The notes beneath the pieces were generated by a model. That model was not told where the DNA came from. It did not search any database and worked only from the letters and a program-made list of their open reading frames with translations. The position numbers were made by a program, and so were the translations under genes. DNA of 64,000 nucleotides from an uncultured Slackia sp. (lineage in GTDB: Bacteria; Actinomycetota; Coriobacteriia; Coriobacteriales; Eggerthellaceae). Shown piece after piece: positions 26,483-35,718 of this stretch (its first letter is position 1; every line of letters starts with the position of its first letter). The DNA is taken from positions 1 through 64,000 of the forward strand of contig NZ_CAKTVX010000010.1 of assembly GCF_934630525.1 (NCBI RefSeq), given 5' to 3'.

Positions 26483-28117
26483 CTATGCCGCGCTATTCAC
26501 GGCAGCAGCGGACGAACCTTCCGCTTCGACGTCGGAATCGCTCGACGCACTTGAATTCGATGCTTCGCTCGAAGTTGCCGAGGCATCCTTTTGCGAAAGA
26601 GGCACGATATTGCCGTCTTCGTCGACCGTTTCGTTGCGCGCGGCGAGCACCGTGCGCCAGTCTTTGCCGATGACCACATACACGTTCGTGTCGAACGAAT
26701 AATGAACGGTATCTTGCAGCGTGCGGCCAATGCCAAGAGCAGCCACCACGGCATTGGCGGCATTTTCCTTATCGGCATCGCCGTATACGACGAGCGTTTC
26801 GTCGTATACCTGCATGGAGGTGTTGCCCGTATCGGTCACGTTGAAACCGACCTGGCGCAACATGTCGGCCGCTTCTGAAGCCGCGCCCACAACGTCGCCG
26901 CCGTTGTAAACCGAAACCGTGTAGCTGCCCGCATCGATAGAGCCCAACACGTCGGCAGCGTCGGCCTGCGGCGTCTCACCAGCGCGAATGCGATCCATCA
27001 TTTCCGTAATCGCATCGTCGACGGGCACCTGATATGTTTTCCCGCTCGACTGCGCGGAATACGTGGGCAAAGCCGCAACCTGCATATTCTCGGTCGAAAT
27101 GGAGCGAATGCCTTCGAGGAATGCCCCGATTGCCTTTACGTCCATGTCGGTTTGCACGAGGTTCGCAAGGCCATCCATGCGCATATAGTAGCCAAGCCCG
27201 CCCTCTACCGAGGTCGCCTTCTGCATAAGGGCCACCGCCACGAGCGCCTGCACCTTGCCGCGCGTCTCTTCGGCGTTCACGGCATAATCATCTGCTCGAC
27301 AGGCAAAAATCGCCTGCTCGCCGTTGAGAGTCTGCTCGCCTGCCGAAAGTTTCATATCGCCCGCCTGGGCATCGACGATATCTTCGGGAAGATTGACATC
27401 GATGCCGCCAAGCTCGTCAACGAGCTCGGCGAAGTTATGCGCATCAATCGTCGCATAATGGGACAGCTTGATGCCGAGCAAATCGTTCACGGCGTTGACC
27501 AAGCCGACGGTGCCCTCGGAGGCTCGAATTTCGCCGAGGGAAGTGCGCGAGGAGCCATTGGTCGACACGCGCGTGCTCGAGGGAAGCGAAATCGCGTAGG
27601 CGGTATTCGCTTCGGGATCGGTGCGCATAACGACAATCGAATCGGGCGACGAGCCGTCTTCCCCATCGTCAAAATCGGCGCAGAGCAGCGAATACGTCGC
27701 TTTCCCCTCGCCCGAATCGGCAACGAGGGCCGATTTCAGCGAAGAATCGTCGAGCACGAGGCGAGAGTTGATGCCGTTCACGAAAACGAACGATGCGACG
27801 ACGCACGCGACGATCACGATAAGCACCGCAAGCGCAGCCACGAGCGCGATTTTGCGCCTTCGGCCCGCGGCAACATTTCGCTCGACGTACGAACGTCGGT
27901 TCATGCGCGCCTCATAGGCAAAGCGATCTTCGCGCGTCGTGGTGTTCGGCAGCACTTGATGAATCTCGCCGCGCACTGCCGAGCGAGCATAACGCTGATT
28001 CGCGCCCTTGCGATGCCCCACTGAAGGGCGGGGCGCCGACACGTGCGTCTCGATCGTCGATTCGCGCACGCGGTTCGACAATCGCTTGTAGTTGTGGCTC
28101 GATGGTTTACGCGACAT
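26483..28117 (-). CDS. LCP (LytR-CpsA-Psr) family cell-wall glycopolymer ligase
   Basis: A 544-residue membrane-anchored protein. A basic cytoplasmic N-terminus (1-88) is followed by one membrane helix (about 89-113), an external LCP domain (about 140-370) and a LytR_C-type domain (about 410-510). The LCP domain holds the lipid-phosphate site arginine and aspartates, in MRTDPEANTAYAISLPSSTRV and the CRADDYAVNAEETRGK segment with LVAVALMQK after it. LCP enzymes attach teichoic-acid-like or other glycopolymers to peptidoglycan. The C-terminus is a Ser/Ala/Glu-rich low-complexity tail. It starts 12 bp after murA and is probably co-transcribed, which fits a wall function. Confidence 0.88.
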   Translation of the reverse strand: MSRKPSSHNYKRLSNRVRESTIETHVSAPRPSVGHRKGANQRYARSAVRGEIHQVLPNTTTREDRFAYEARMNRRSYVERNVAAGRRRKIALVAALAVLIVIVACVVASFVFVNGINSRLVLDDSSLKSALVADSGEGKATYSLLCADFDDGEDGSSPDSIVVMRTDPEANTAYAISLPSSTRVSTNGSSRTSLGEIRASEGTVGLVNAVNDLLGIKLSHYATIDAHNFAELVDELGGIDVNLPEDIVDAQAGDMKLSAGEQTLNGEQAIFACRADDYAVNAEETRGKVQALVAVALMQKATSVEGGLGYYMRMDGLANLVQTDMDVKAIGAFLEGIRSISTENMQVAALPTYSAQSSGKTYQVPVDDAITEMMDRIRAGETPQADAADVLGSIDAGSYTVSVYNGGDVVGAASEAADMLRQVGFNVTDTGNTSMQVYDETLVVYGDADKENAANAVVAALGIGRTLQDTVHYSFDTNVYVVIGKDWRTVLAARNETVDEDGNIVPLSQKDASATSSEASNSSASSDSDVEAEGSSAAAVNSAA

Positions 28118-28129
28118 GCAACACCTGCG

Positions 28130-29416
28130 CTACCAGTCGATATCGTCTTCGTCGGGAACGCGACGAACATTCGCGCCCAGGCCCGTGAGCTTGCCCACGT
28201 AGTCTTCGTAGCCGCGATCGATGTGATAAATGTTGTGCACCTGAGTTTCGCCCTCGGCAAAAATGCCGGCAAGCACCAAGGCGGCGCCGCAACGCAAGTC
28301 GGTCGCCTTCACGCTTGCGCCTTGCAAAGTAGGCACGCCCTCAACAACCGCGTGATGGTCTTCAATGGTGATTTCGGCACCCATGCGTCCGATTTCAGCG
28401 GCAAACATAAAGCGGTTTTCGAAAACATTCTCGGTAATCACGGAGTTGCCGTTCGCGACAGAGGCGAGCAGCATGAACTGCGCCTGCAAATCGGTGGGGA
28501 ACCCTGGATGCGGCAGCGTTTGAATATCGGTGGGCAGCAGAGGACCCTTGCGCGAAACCGTGATGGAATCGTCACCCACATCGACCGAGCAGCCCATGGC
28601 GGAAAGCTTCATAAGCGCCATGCGCAAGAAGCTCGGATCGATGCCGCGAACGGTAACGGGGCCGCCCGTAAGCGCGCCGCCCACGAGGAAGGTGCCCGCT
28701 TCAATGCGGTCGCCAACCGTGGAATGCTCGCACGGATGCAAGCTGGAAAGCTCCACGCCATCGATGATGATTTCAGCCGTGCCAGCGCCCGAAATGCGAG
28801 CGCCCATAGAATTGAGCATGTTCGCAAGGTCTTCGATTTCAGGCTCGCGAGCCGCGTTCTCGATAACCGTTTGGCCTTGAGCCGTCACGGCGCACATCAT
28901 GGTATTTTCCGTGGCGCCCACGCTGGGGAAATCGAGCGCAACGTATGCACCATGCAAGCCGTTGGGCGTGCTTGCCTCGATATAGCCGTGGTCGGTATGG
29001 AAATGAACGCCAAGCGCCTCCATGCCAACCATATGCATGTCGATTTTACGAGCACCCAGGTTGCAACCGCCCGGCATGGCAACGCGAGCCTTGCCGAAAC
29101 GAGCCACCAAGGGGCCGAGAACCGAAATGGATGCACGCATCTTCGAAACGAGCTCATACGGCGTTTCCCATGTATCAACGCCAGCAGTGTCGACATACAG
29201 CGTGTGGCCATCGCGGCGAACGCTGCCGCCAAGGGTCTCGATAACCTTCGACATAACCACAATGTCGGAAATAAGAGGCACGTTATGAATGGCGCTTTCG
29301 CCCTGGCCCAAAAGGGCCGCCGCGATAAGCTTGAGGGCCGAATTCTTCGCGCCCGAAATATGCACCTCGCCCGCAAGCGGCGTTCCGCCTTCGACGACGA
29401 TTTTCTCTTTTGCCAT
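28130..29416 (-). CDS. murA: UDP-N-acetylglucosamine 1-carboxyvinyltransferase
   Basis: MurA transfers enolpyruvate from PEP to UDP-GlcNAc, the first committed step of peptidoglycan synthesis. The 428-residue EPSP-synthase-fold protein starts VEGGTPLAGEVHISGAKNS, with the substrate lysine and asparagine at K24 and N25. The catalytic cysteine is C118 in MPGGCNLGARKID, so it should be fosfomycin-sensitive; Asp variants are resistant. GGAGG lies eight bases before ATG 29416. Confidence 0.96.
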   Translation of the reverse strand: MAKEKIVVEGGTPLAGEVHISGAKNSALKLIAAALLGQGESAIHNVPLISDIVVMSKVIETLGGSVRRDGHTLYVDTAGVDTWETPYELVSKMRASISVLGPLVARFGKARVAMPGGCNLGARKIDMHMVGMEALGVHFHTDHGYIEASTPNGLHGAYVALDFPSVGATENTMMCAVTAQGQTVIENAAREPEIEDLANMLNSMGARISGAGTAEIIIDGVELSSLHPCEHSTVGDRIEAGTFLVGGALTGGPVTVRGIDPSFLRMALMKLSAMGCSVDVGDDSITVSRKGPLLPTDIQTLPHPGFPTDLQAQFMLLASVANGNSVITENVFENRFMFAAEIGRMGAEITIEDHHAVVEGVPTLQGASVKATDLRCGAALVLAGIFAEGETQVHNIYHIDRGYEDYVGKLTGLGANVRRVPDEDDIDW

Positions 29417-29523
29417 AAGATTACCTCCGCAATCGTTTGCGCCCCCAACGTATCGGCGGCGTATATGCAAGCTGTTATTGTCGCACGAACGGAAGCGTCG
29501 TTAAAGGGACGAAGCCCGAAACA

Positions 29524-29559
29524 AGAAAACCCCCACTGCGCACGCAGCAAGGGTTTTCT
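29524..29559 (-). terminator. Hairpin upstream of murA, possible second terminator
   Basis: A 9-bp AGAAAACCC/GGGTTTTCT stem encloses a smaller CTGCG-CAC-GCAG hairpin, and is followed in the minus direction by TTGTTTC. It lies about 80 bp beyond the tsf terminator and about 110 bp before the murA start, so it could also be a murA leader structure. Confidence 0.5.
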
Positions 29560-29631
29560 GGTCGACACTGTGCAGTAATCTCGCGGGCGTCTTGCCTTTC
29601 AGGTTTCGCGCATGGCCGTAATCCGCGCAAA

Positions 29632-29658
29632 TAAAAATGCCGGCCCGAAGGCCGGCAT
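29632..29658 (-). terminator. Terminator of tsf
   Basis: A 9-bp stem ATGCCGGCC/GGCCGGCAT (29637-29645 with 29650-29658) is followed by TTTTATTT in the minus direction, 14 bp after the tsf stop codon. Confidence 0.88.
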
Positions 29659-29672
29659 CGTAAAGGCGTCGA

Positions 29673-30542
29673 TTATTCGGCAGCCTCGCCAAGCGCGAAG
29701 CGCTTGAAGCCGGTGACCTTGATGAAGCCACCGAGCTGCTTGGCAACGGAGTCAACGTACTCAGCAACGCTCTGATCAGGGTTCTTCACGAACGCCTGCT
29801 CAACAAGGCACTGCTCCTTGTAGAACTTCTGCAGACGGCCGGTAGCCATCTTCTCCTGGATAGCCTCGGGCTTGCCAGATTCGGCAGCCTGAGCCTTGTA
29901 GATGCCCATCTCATGCTCAACAACAGCAGGAGCAACATCTTCGCGAGAGGTCGCGATGGGGTCGACAGCGGCGACCTGCATGGCAACGTCGCGGCCGCAC
30001 TGAGCGAACTCGGGAGCGGTGGCGTCAACGCCCTCGGTGGCGAAGGAAACCAGAACGCCAATCTTGCCGCCCATGTGGATGTAAGAGCACACAGCGTCAG
30101 CCTCGAGCGTAGCGAAGCGAGCGAGCTGGGTGTTCTCGCCCATCACATGGATGCAGTCGGCGACAACGGCCTCGACGGTCTCGCCGTCAATCTCGGAAGC
30201 CTTCAGGGCGTCGAGATCGGCAGGCTTGTTAGCGACAGCGGCGCGAGCGATCTTCTCAGCGTAAGCCTTGAACTTCTCGTTCATGCCCACGAAGTCGGTC
30301 TCGCAGTTGAGCTCGACGAGAGCGCCCGTCTTGCCGTCCTCGGAAACCAGGGCCATAACGGTGCCCTCGTTGGTGGCGCGGCCGGCCTTCTTGGCAACAG
30401 CGGCAAGGCCACGGGTGCGCAGAACGTCAACGGCGCCGTCCATGTCGCCGTCGGCCTCGGCGAGGGCCTTCTTGCACTCCATCATGCCTGCGCCGGTCAT
30501 TTCGCGCAGTTCCTTGACCATGGAAGCGGTGATGTTTGCCAT
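29673..30542 (-). CDS. tsf: Elongation factor Ts
   Basis: EF-Ts exchanges GDP on EF-Tu. The 289-residue protein has the N-terminal UBA-like domain (KELREMTGAGMMECKKALAE), the NCETDFV motif that contacts EF-Tu (about 79-85), and a full second core subdomain. The start at 30542 has AAAGGAA upstream. It lies downstream of rpsB, the standard bacterial order, with a partial terminator between. Confidence 0.97.
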   Translation of the reverse strand: MANITASMVKELREMTGAGMMECKKALAEADGDMDGAVDVLRTRGLAAVAKKAGRATNEGTVMALVSEDGKTGALVELNCETDFVGMNEKFKAYAEKIARAAVANKPADLDALKASEIDGETVEAVVADCIHVMGENTQLARFATLEADAVCSYIHMGGKIGVLVSFATEGVDATAPEFAQCGRDVAMQVAAVDPIATSREDVAPAVVEHEMGIYKAQAAESGKPEAIQEKMATGRLQKFYKEQCLVEQAFVKNPDQSVAEYVDSVAKQLGGFIKVTGFKRFALGEAAE

Positions 30543-30574
30543 CTTTGCGGTTCCTTTCTCAAGTTCTCTCTTGG

Positions 30575-30613
30575 AAAAACGGGCCCCGCTTCGCTCTTCA
30601 GAAACAGGGCCCG
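30575..30613 (-). terminator. Attenuator-like hairpin between rpsB and tsf
   Basis: CGGGCCC/GGGCCCG (30580-30586 with 30607-30613) is followed by TTTTT in the minus direction. In many bacteria such a weak terminator between rpsB and tsf sets their ratio; that role is inferred here. Confidence 0.6.
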
Positions 30614-30669
30614 ACCTCTACGTATTGGTAGAAAGCACTGGGCTTTCAACGTATGCGTAAATTAATTAC

Positions 30670-31422
30670 TTACTCAGCAGCAACTTCGGCAGCGGCTTCA
30701 GCAGCCTCGGCCTCGGCGGCCATCTGCTCTTCGATGACGGGAGCGCCAGTAGCGGCGATCACAGCGTCGGCAACGAAGGTGCAGAGCAGGTTGACCGAAC
30801 GGATGGCGTCGTCGTTGGCAGGAATGCCGAACTCGACGTCGTCGGGGTCGCAGTTGGTGTCGAGGGTGCCCACCACGGGAATGCCAAGACGCTTGGCCTC
30901 GTGGATAGCGAGCTGCTCACGGTTGGTGTCAACGACGAAGATAGCGTCGGGGAGCTTCTTCATGTTGCGGATGCCGTTGAGGTTGGTCTGCAGCTTGGCG
31001 AGTTCCTTCTTGAGCAGGATCTGCTCCTTCTTGGGCAGAACTTCCATGCGGCCGTCGGCTTCCATGGCCTCGAGCTCTTCCATGCGCTGAACGCGGGAGC
31101 GAATGGTCACGAAGTTGGTGAGCATGCCGCCGAGCCAGCGAGCGTTGATGTAAGGCATGCCGCAGCGGTCAGCCTGAGTGGCGACAGCTTCCTGGGCCTG
31201 CTTCTTGGTGCCGACGAACAGAACCGTGCCACCCTTGGCAGCGGTGTTCTCGACGAAGGTGTAAGCCTGGTCGAGACCAACGAGGGTCTGCTTGAGGTCG
31301 AGGATGTAGATGTCACCACGGTTGCCGAAGATGTACGGCTTCATCTTGGGGTTCCAACGACGGGTCTGGTGACCGAAGTGAGCGCCTGCTTCGAGCAGGG
31401 ACTTGACGCTGATTTTCGCCAT
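30670..31422 (-). CDS. rpsB: 30S ribosomal protein S2
   Basis: Full-length S2 (250 residues from the chosen start). It begins ISVKSLLEAGAHFGHQTRRW and contains RWLGGMLTNF and the C-terminal PDAIFVVD and GTLDTNCDPD segments. The tail is an Ala/Glu-rich extension common in actinobacteria. I chose ATG at 31422, with GGAGAA seven bases upstream, over the in-frame ATG at 31434. Its leader (31423-31756) is long and holds a large hairpin. Confidence 0.97.
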   Translation of the reverse strand: MAKISVKSLLEAGAHFGHQTRRWNPKMKPYIFGNRGDIYILDLKQTLVGLDQAYTFVENTAAKGGTVLFVGTKKQAQEAVATQADRCGMPYINARWLGGMLTNFVTIRSRVQRMEELEAMEADGRMEVLPKKEQILLKKELAKLQTNLNGIRNMKKLPDAIFVVDTNREQLAIHEAKRLGIPVVGTLDTNCDPDDVEFGIPANDDAIRSVNLLCTFVADAVIAATGAPVIEEQMAAEAEAAEAAAEVAAE

Positions 31423-31616
31423 GTCATTCTCCATTCGTTAAGCGTCTGCCCGAGGTCATCCCCGACACCGCAGCCTTTTTCGGTGGCCACTCGCGGCGCT
31501 AGGTCGCTCGGACATGTGAAATATAGAAACCATGGCATTATACGACCTTGCAGGCGCAATGCAAGAGAAATCCACAAGGAAGTGGAGATATGCAGACGAA
31601 GAGCCCCCTTGAACGC

Positions 31617-31724
31617 TGGGGAGGGCGTGGGCTTGTCCAAGAGACGATAACTGAGCCCGCACGAACAGTCCACTGGACTGTTCGGCTCGTGCGTACGCTC
31701 TTGGCCAAGCCCACGCCCTCCCCA
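31617..31724. repeat. 108-bp inverted repeat between the LysR gene and rpsB
   Basis: Outer arms 31617-31643 and 31698-31724 pair at 26 of 27 positions. At the centre GAACAGTCCA and TGGACTGTTC (31663-31683) form a second, perfect 10-bp palindrome around a single base. The structure lies 33 bp after the LysR stop and about 195 bp before rpsB. It could end the LysR transcript or form part of the rpsB leader. No T-tract follows it. Nothing else was recognised in 31423-31616. Confidence 0.75.
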
Positions 31725-31756
31725 ACACGCCCGACCAAGCACTTGGCAAGCCCATC

Positions 31757-32665
31757 TCACTTCGCGCTATGCGGAAGAACCCCTTCCACTTCCATCATGC
31801 GCCGAAGGAATTCCTCGCAGGCGCGCGAGCGTAGGCGATACTTCTTCCACACAAGAAACGAGGCAATCTGAAGCGGCGGATCGAACGGGACAAAACGCAG
31901 GTCGGCGCTTTCATCCACCTGCAGCAGGTGGTCGATACCCATAGCGCACGCTTCGCCAGTGCGCACAAGATGTGACGCGTTTCCTATAAGGTCGAAGTGC
32001 CCTACCACGTTCAGCGATTCGGGGCGCAAAACGCCATTTGACCACGCCGCCAAATTGACCGCTTTGTTCGATGTGCGCGAGCTGAGAAGCAACGGCATGC
32101 TCGCCACATCGGCTGGCGTGGCGGAAGAAAGCGATCCCCAGCGACCCGACGCCGCCACGGCCACGCCCACACGATCGGCCGCCGGCATGCGCAACCATTC
32201 ATATTTATCCAAATTAACGGGTTCAAGAAGCAGCGCGAAGTCGATAAGTCCTCTTTCGAGGCGCTCCTCAACCGCATCGGCGTTGCCCGTATACAAATCG
32301 ATTGTCACACCTAGATGCTCATTATGAAGGCCCGCGAATGTCTCGAGCACAGTTCGCACCTCTTGGGTTTCTCCCGCCCCAATGCGTATAGACCCCGCAA
32401 TGCCGAGCTCCCGATCCGCCAATTCCGACTCGGTCTGCTCCACCAGAGAGACGATCTCCTCGGCACGCTGGCGCAGGCGCATGCCGTCGCTTGTGAGCAT
32501 GCACGACCGATTGGTGCGCTCAAACAGCTCGACGCCCAGTTCGCGCTCAAGGTCGGCAATTTGACGCGACAGCGTCGGCTGCGTCACATGCAGCACGTTT
32601 GCCGCCTCGGTCATGTTTTCCTCGCGCGCCACCGCCAGAAAATAGCGCAACGTTCGCAGCTCCAT
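31757..32665 (-). CDS. LysR-family transcriptional regulator
   Basis: A 302-residue LysR-type activator/repressor. The N-terminal winged helix-turn-helix (about 1-60) reads LRYFLAVAREENMTEAANVL and then TQPTLSRQIADLE. The remainder is the periplasmic-binding-protein-like effector domain. It is divergent from the aldo/keto reductase operon that starts at 32816, so it is probably that operon's regulator. The ATG at 32665 has AAGGAG six bases upstream. The effector is unknown. Confidence 0.9.
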   Translation of the reverse strand: MELRTLRYFLAVAREENMTEAANVLHVTQPTLSRQIADLERELGVELFERTNRSCMLTSDGMRLRQRAEEIVSLVEQTESELADRELGIAGSIRIGAGETQEVRTVLETFAGLHNEHLGVTIDLYTGNADAVEERLERGLIDFALLLEPVNLDKYEWLRMPAADRVGVAVAASGRWGSLSSATPADVASMPLLLSSRTSNKAVNLAAWSNGVLRPESLNVVGHFDLIGNASHLVRTGEACAMGIDHLLQVDESADLRFVPFDPPLQIASFLVWKKYRLRSRACEEFLRRMMEVEGVLPHSAK

Positions 32666-32815
32666 GTTTGCTCCTTCGCGGACAGCGGAAAACCCCGTTC
32701 GGTCCGTTTCGTTTTCCATACGTATTCCGTATACCTAGCAAGTCGCTATAGGCAATATACATTAACAAATGCCAGAAGTATCTTTACGGAAGAGCACCAT
32801 CGAGAAAGGGCACAC

Positions 32816-33664
32816 ATGGACTACATCACGCTCAACAACGGCGTCAAAATCCCCCAGCTAGGGCTTGGCACGTATCTGCTTAAACCCGACGATGCCCAAT
32901 CGTCGGTCACCTCAGCACTCGGCATGGGATATGAGCTCATCGACACCGCCAATGCATACGTGAATGAGCGGGCAGTGGGTCGTGGCATGCGCGAATCGGA
33001 CCTGCCGCGTGAAAAGGTGTTTCTCGAAACCAAACTCTGGCCCTGTTTTTACAGCAGCGACACCGCCGTCGGCGAAACGCTCGAGCGCCTGGACACGCCT
33101 TACATCGACCTCATGATTCTGCACCAACCCGCAGGCGACTATTTGGCGGGCTACGAGAAGCTTGAGGCCGCGTACAAAGAAGGCAAGCTCCGCGCCATCG
33201 GAATCTCCAATTTCAACGAGAACGAAATCGAAAAGCTTCTCGCGAATTGCGAAATCGTCCCATCCCTCATTCAGGTCGAGTGCCATCCGTATTTCCCGCA
33301 GACCGAGCTGAAGAAGTTGCTCGCCCAGCACGACATTGCGTTGCAGGCGTGGTACCCGCTCGGCGGGCGCGGCAACAGCGACATCATGGACGAGCCCGTC
33401 GTGCGCGATCTTGCTGTCAAATATGGCAAAACACCTGCTCAAATCATTATGCGCTGGCATATCCAAGAGGGGAATATCGTCATCCCCGGCTCCAAGAACC
33501 CGACGCACATCGCCGACAACATCGATGTCTTCGACTTCGAGCTCACGGATAGCGACATGACCGCCATAGCAACCCTCGATCGCGGGAAACGCTTCTATGA
33601 GCGCACGCCCGAGAAGCTCGCGCACTATGTCACTTGGCATCCCGACGTCGAGAACCAGAAATAG
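32816..33664 (+). CDS. Aldo/keto reductase (AKR family)
   Basis: A 282-residue NADPH-dependent TIM-barrel reductase of the 2,5-diketo-D-gluconate reductase/prostaglandin F synthase type. The catalytic tetrad is complete: D43, Y48, K73 and H103 (LIDTANAY, ETKLWP, ILHQP). The C-terminal coenzyme motif is IPGSKNPTHI. The ATG at 32816 has GAAAGGG upstream. It opens an operon with a second AKR, a small protein and a CMD/cupin protein, and is divergent from the LysR gene. Confidence 0.9.
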   Translation: MDYITLNNGVKIPQLGLGTYLLKPDDAQSSVTSALGMGYELIDTANAYVNERAVGRGMRESDLPREKVFLETKLWPCFYSSDTAVGETLERLDTPYIDLMILHQPAGDYLAGYEKLEAAYKEGKLRAIGISNFNENEIEKLLANCEIVPSLIQVECHPYFPQTELKKLLAQHDIALQAWYPLGGRGNSDIMDEPVVRDLAVKYGKTPAQIIMRWHIQEGNIVIPGSKNPTHIADNIDVFDFELTDSDMTAIATLDRGKRFYERTPEKLAHYVTWHPDVENQK

Positions 33665-33671
33665 GAGCATC

Positions 33672-34691
33672 ATGCAATACACCGCCCTCGGACATTCCGG
33701 CATCAAAGTCTCCAAGCTCTGTTTGGGCGGCATGAGCTTTGGCGAGGCCAGCCCCGACTTCCATCAGTGGACCATCGGCCCCGACGACACTCGCGCCGTC
33801 ATCAAGCGCGCGTTCGACCTCGGCGTCAATTTCATCGACACCGCCAACTGCTACAGCTTCGGCACGAGCGAGGAATACATCGGCGCCGCGCTGCGCGACC
33901 TGGGGATCGCACGCGAGGACGTCGTGCTGGCCAGCAAGGTCCACTTCAACGAAGGGGGCCTTTCCTCCTCAGCGATCAAACGCGAGATCGAGGGTTCGCT
34001 CAAACGCCTCGGCACCGATTACTTGGACCTCTACATCATCCATCGCTTCGATTACGACGTACCCATGGAAGAGACCATGGAAGCGCTCAACGACCTGGTG
34101 CGCGAGGGCAAGGTGCGCGCGCTCGGCGTCAGCGCCATGTACGCCTACCAGCTGCATAACCTGCAGATTGTCGCGCGCGACAACGGCTGGACGCCCTTTA
34201 CGAGCATGCAATGCCACTACAACCTGCTCTACCGTGAGGACGAACGCGAGATGATTCCCGTGTGCCGCCAGTTCGACATGGCAATCACGCCGTACAGCCC
34301 CATGGCGTCGGGACATCTCTGCCGCCCCACATGGGAGAGCGCCAGCACGCGCGGCACCACCGACAAGACCATGGTCAACAAATACGACCACGACCGCACC
34401 ATCGACATGCCCATCGTCGAGCGCGTGGCCAAGGTTGCCGCCGGTCACGGCGTTCCCATGCCACAAGTTGCGTTGGCATGGCACTGGGCGCGGGGGATCG
34501 AGGCCCCCATCGTGGGCTGTTCCAAGCCCGAACGCGTCGACGACGCCGTAGCCGCGCTCGATCTGACGCTCTCCACCGCCGAGGTCGATTTCCTCGAGGA
34601 GCTCTATCAGCCGCACGCACTCGTGGGGCCCAAGAGTCGCCCGGGCGAGAAGCCGCTCGCCGGCACCACCAAAGTCAAGACCTCAAGGTAG
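33672..34691 (+). CDS. Aldo/keto reductase (YajO/Tas-like group)
   Basis: A 339-residue AKR from a different subfamily than its neighbour. The tetrad is D56, Y61, K89 and H124 (FIDTANCYSFG, VVLASKVHF, YIIHRFDYD). The cofactor segment GCSKPERVDDA lies near residue 278. It starts 7 bp after the first AKR gene, with AGGAG four bases before the ATG. Two different AKRs side by side suggest successive reductions of one compound or use of related carbonyls. Confidence 0.9.
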   Translation: MQYTALGHSGIKVSKLCLGGMSFGEASPDFHQWTIGPDDTRAVIKRAFDLGVNFIDTANCYSFGTSEEYIGAALRDLGIAREDVVLASKVHFNEGGLSSSAIKREIEGSLKRLGTDYLDLYIIHRFDYDVPMEETMEALNDLVREGKVRALGVSAMYAYQLHNLQIVARDNGWTPFTSMQCHYNLLYREDEREMIPVCRQFDMAITPYSPMASGHLCRPTWESASTRGTTDKTMVNKYDHDRTIDMPIVERVAKVAAGHGVPMPQVALAWHWARGIEAPIVGCSKPERVDDAVAALDLTLSTAEVDFLEELYQPHALVGPKSRPGEKPLAGTTKVKTSR

Positions 34692-34695
34692 GACC

Positions 34696-34929
34696 ATGGA
34701 CGGCAACATCGTCGACAACCTCCGCGACGCCGGCTGCAGCGAAGAGCTCATCGAGCAGTACGCCTCGGCCGCCAGCGGCTGCGCACGCATGTGCCTTCTC
34801 AAACAATATCGTCGCGAATTGCTCGAGAGCATCCACTCGGAGCAAAAGAAGCTCGAATGCCTTGACTATCTCATCTACCAGCTGCGCAGCGTCTCGACCG
34901 GGTGCTGTTCACGTACGTCAAAGGAGTAA
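34696..34929 (+). CDS. Small conserved-looking protein, function unknown
   Basis: A 77-residue soluble, mostly helical protein with AGGT upstream, starting 4 bp after the AKR stop and ending 5 bp before the next ATG. Four cysteines are placed singly (C14, C29, C33, C55), and CC occurs near the end. A leucine- and glutamate-rich helix (about 35-68) could pair in a coiled coil. Tight spacing on both sides and good ribosome-binding sites make it a likely real gene. I do not recognise the family. Confidence 0.7.
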   Translation: MDGNIVDNLRDAGCSEELIEQYASAASGCARMCLLKQYRRELLESIHSEQKKLECLDYLIYQLRSVSTGCCSRTSKE

Positions 34930-34934
34930 CCACC

Positions 34935-35702
34935 ATGAACATCAAACAGACCGCGGGCCACGACGCGCTGGGCGAGTTCGCTCCAGAGTTCGCGCACCTG
35001 AACGACGACATCCTCTTTGGCGAGGTTTGGAACCGCGAGGACAAGCTGCCGCTCAAACTGCGCAGCATCGTCACCGTGAGCGCCCTCATCGGCAAGGGCA
35101 TTACCGACAGCTCGCTCAAGTATCACCTGGCCAGCGCGCGCACGAATGGTGTGACGCGCGAGGAGATGGCAGAGATCCTCACGCACATCGCCTTCTACGC
35201 CGGCTGGCCCAACGCCTGGGCGGCCTTCAACATGGCCAAAGAAGTGTATGACGACGATGCCGACACAAATGACGGCCCTGAGGCCCACGGCGGAATGTTT
35301 GGCCTCGGCGAGCCCAACGACGCATTCGCGCCGTACTTTATCGGGCAGAGCTATCTCAACGCGCTGACCGCCGCGGGCGATTACCTGCCCATCCATAACG
35401 TCACCTTTGAGCCGGGCTGCCGCAACAACTGGCATATCCACCACGCGAGCAAAGGCGGCGGACAGGTATTGATCTGCGTCGACGGCGAGGGCTGGTACCA
35501 GGAAGAGGGCAAGCCCGCGCAGCGCCTGCACCCCGGCGATATCGTCGAGATCCCCGCCAACGTCAAGCACTGGCATGGCGCCGCCGCGAATAGCTGGTTC
35601 AGCCACCTGGCATTCGAGTATCCCGGCGAGGACTGCTCCAACGAATGGCTCGAGCCCGTCGACGATGCGGCCTACGCCGCGCTGGAATCGCAGCCGGAAT
35701 AG
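34935..35702 (+). CDS. Carboxymuconolactone decarboxylase-like / cupin fusion
   Basis: A 255-residue fusion. Residues about 15-105 match the CMD/AhpD-like helical domain (LRSIVTVSALI, then EILTHIAFYAGWPNAW), but the CxxC of AhpD peroxidases is absent. Residues about 150-235 are a cupin barrel with metal ligands of the HIHH type (H167, H169), then Q177 and H212. The cupin half resembles metal enzymes acting on small oxygenated acids or lactones. AAAGGAG lies upstream of ATG 34935. It ends the AKR operon; the pathway is unknown. Confidence 0.85.
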   Translation: MNIKQTAGHDALGEFAPEFAHLNDDILFGEVWNREDKLPLKLRSIVTVSALIGKGITDSSLKYHLASARTNGVTREEMAEILTHIAFYAGWPNAWAAFNMAKEVYDDDADTNDGPEAHGGMFGLGEPNDAFAPYFIGQSYLNALTAAGDYLPIHNVTFEPGCRNNWHIHHASKGGGQVLICVDGEGWYQEEGKPAQRLHPGDIVEIPANVKHWHGAAANSWFSHLAFEYPGEDCSNEWLEPVDDAAYAALESQPE

Positions 35703-35718
35703 CCCTTGGAAGCAAAAC

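Noticed and set aside
28043..29578. 511-codon open frame on the plus strand
   Set aside because: It mirrors murA and the end of the LCP gene; its composition (His/Arg/Ala-rich) is typical of shadow frames.
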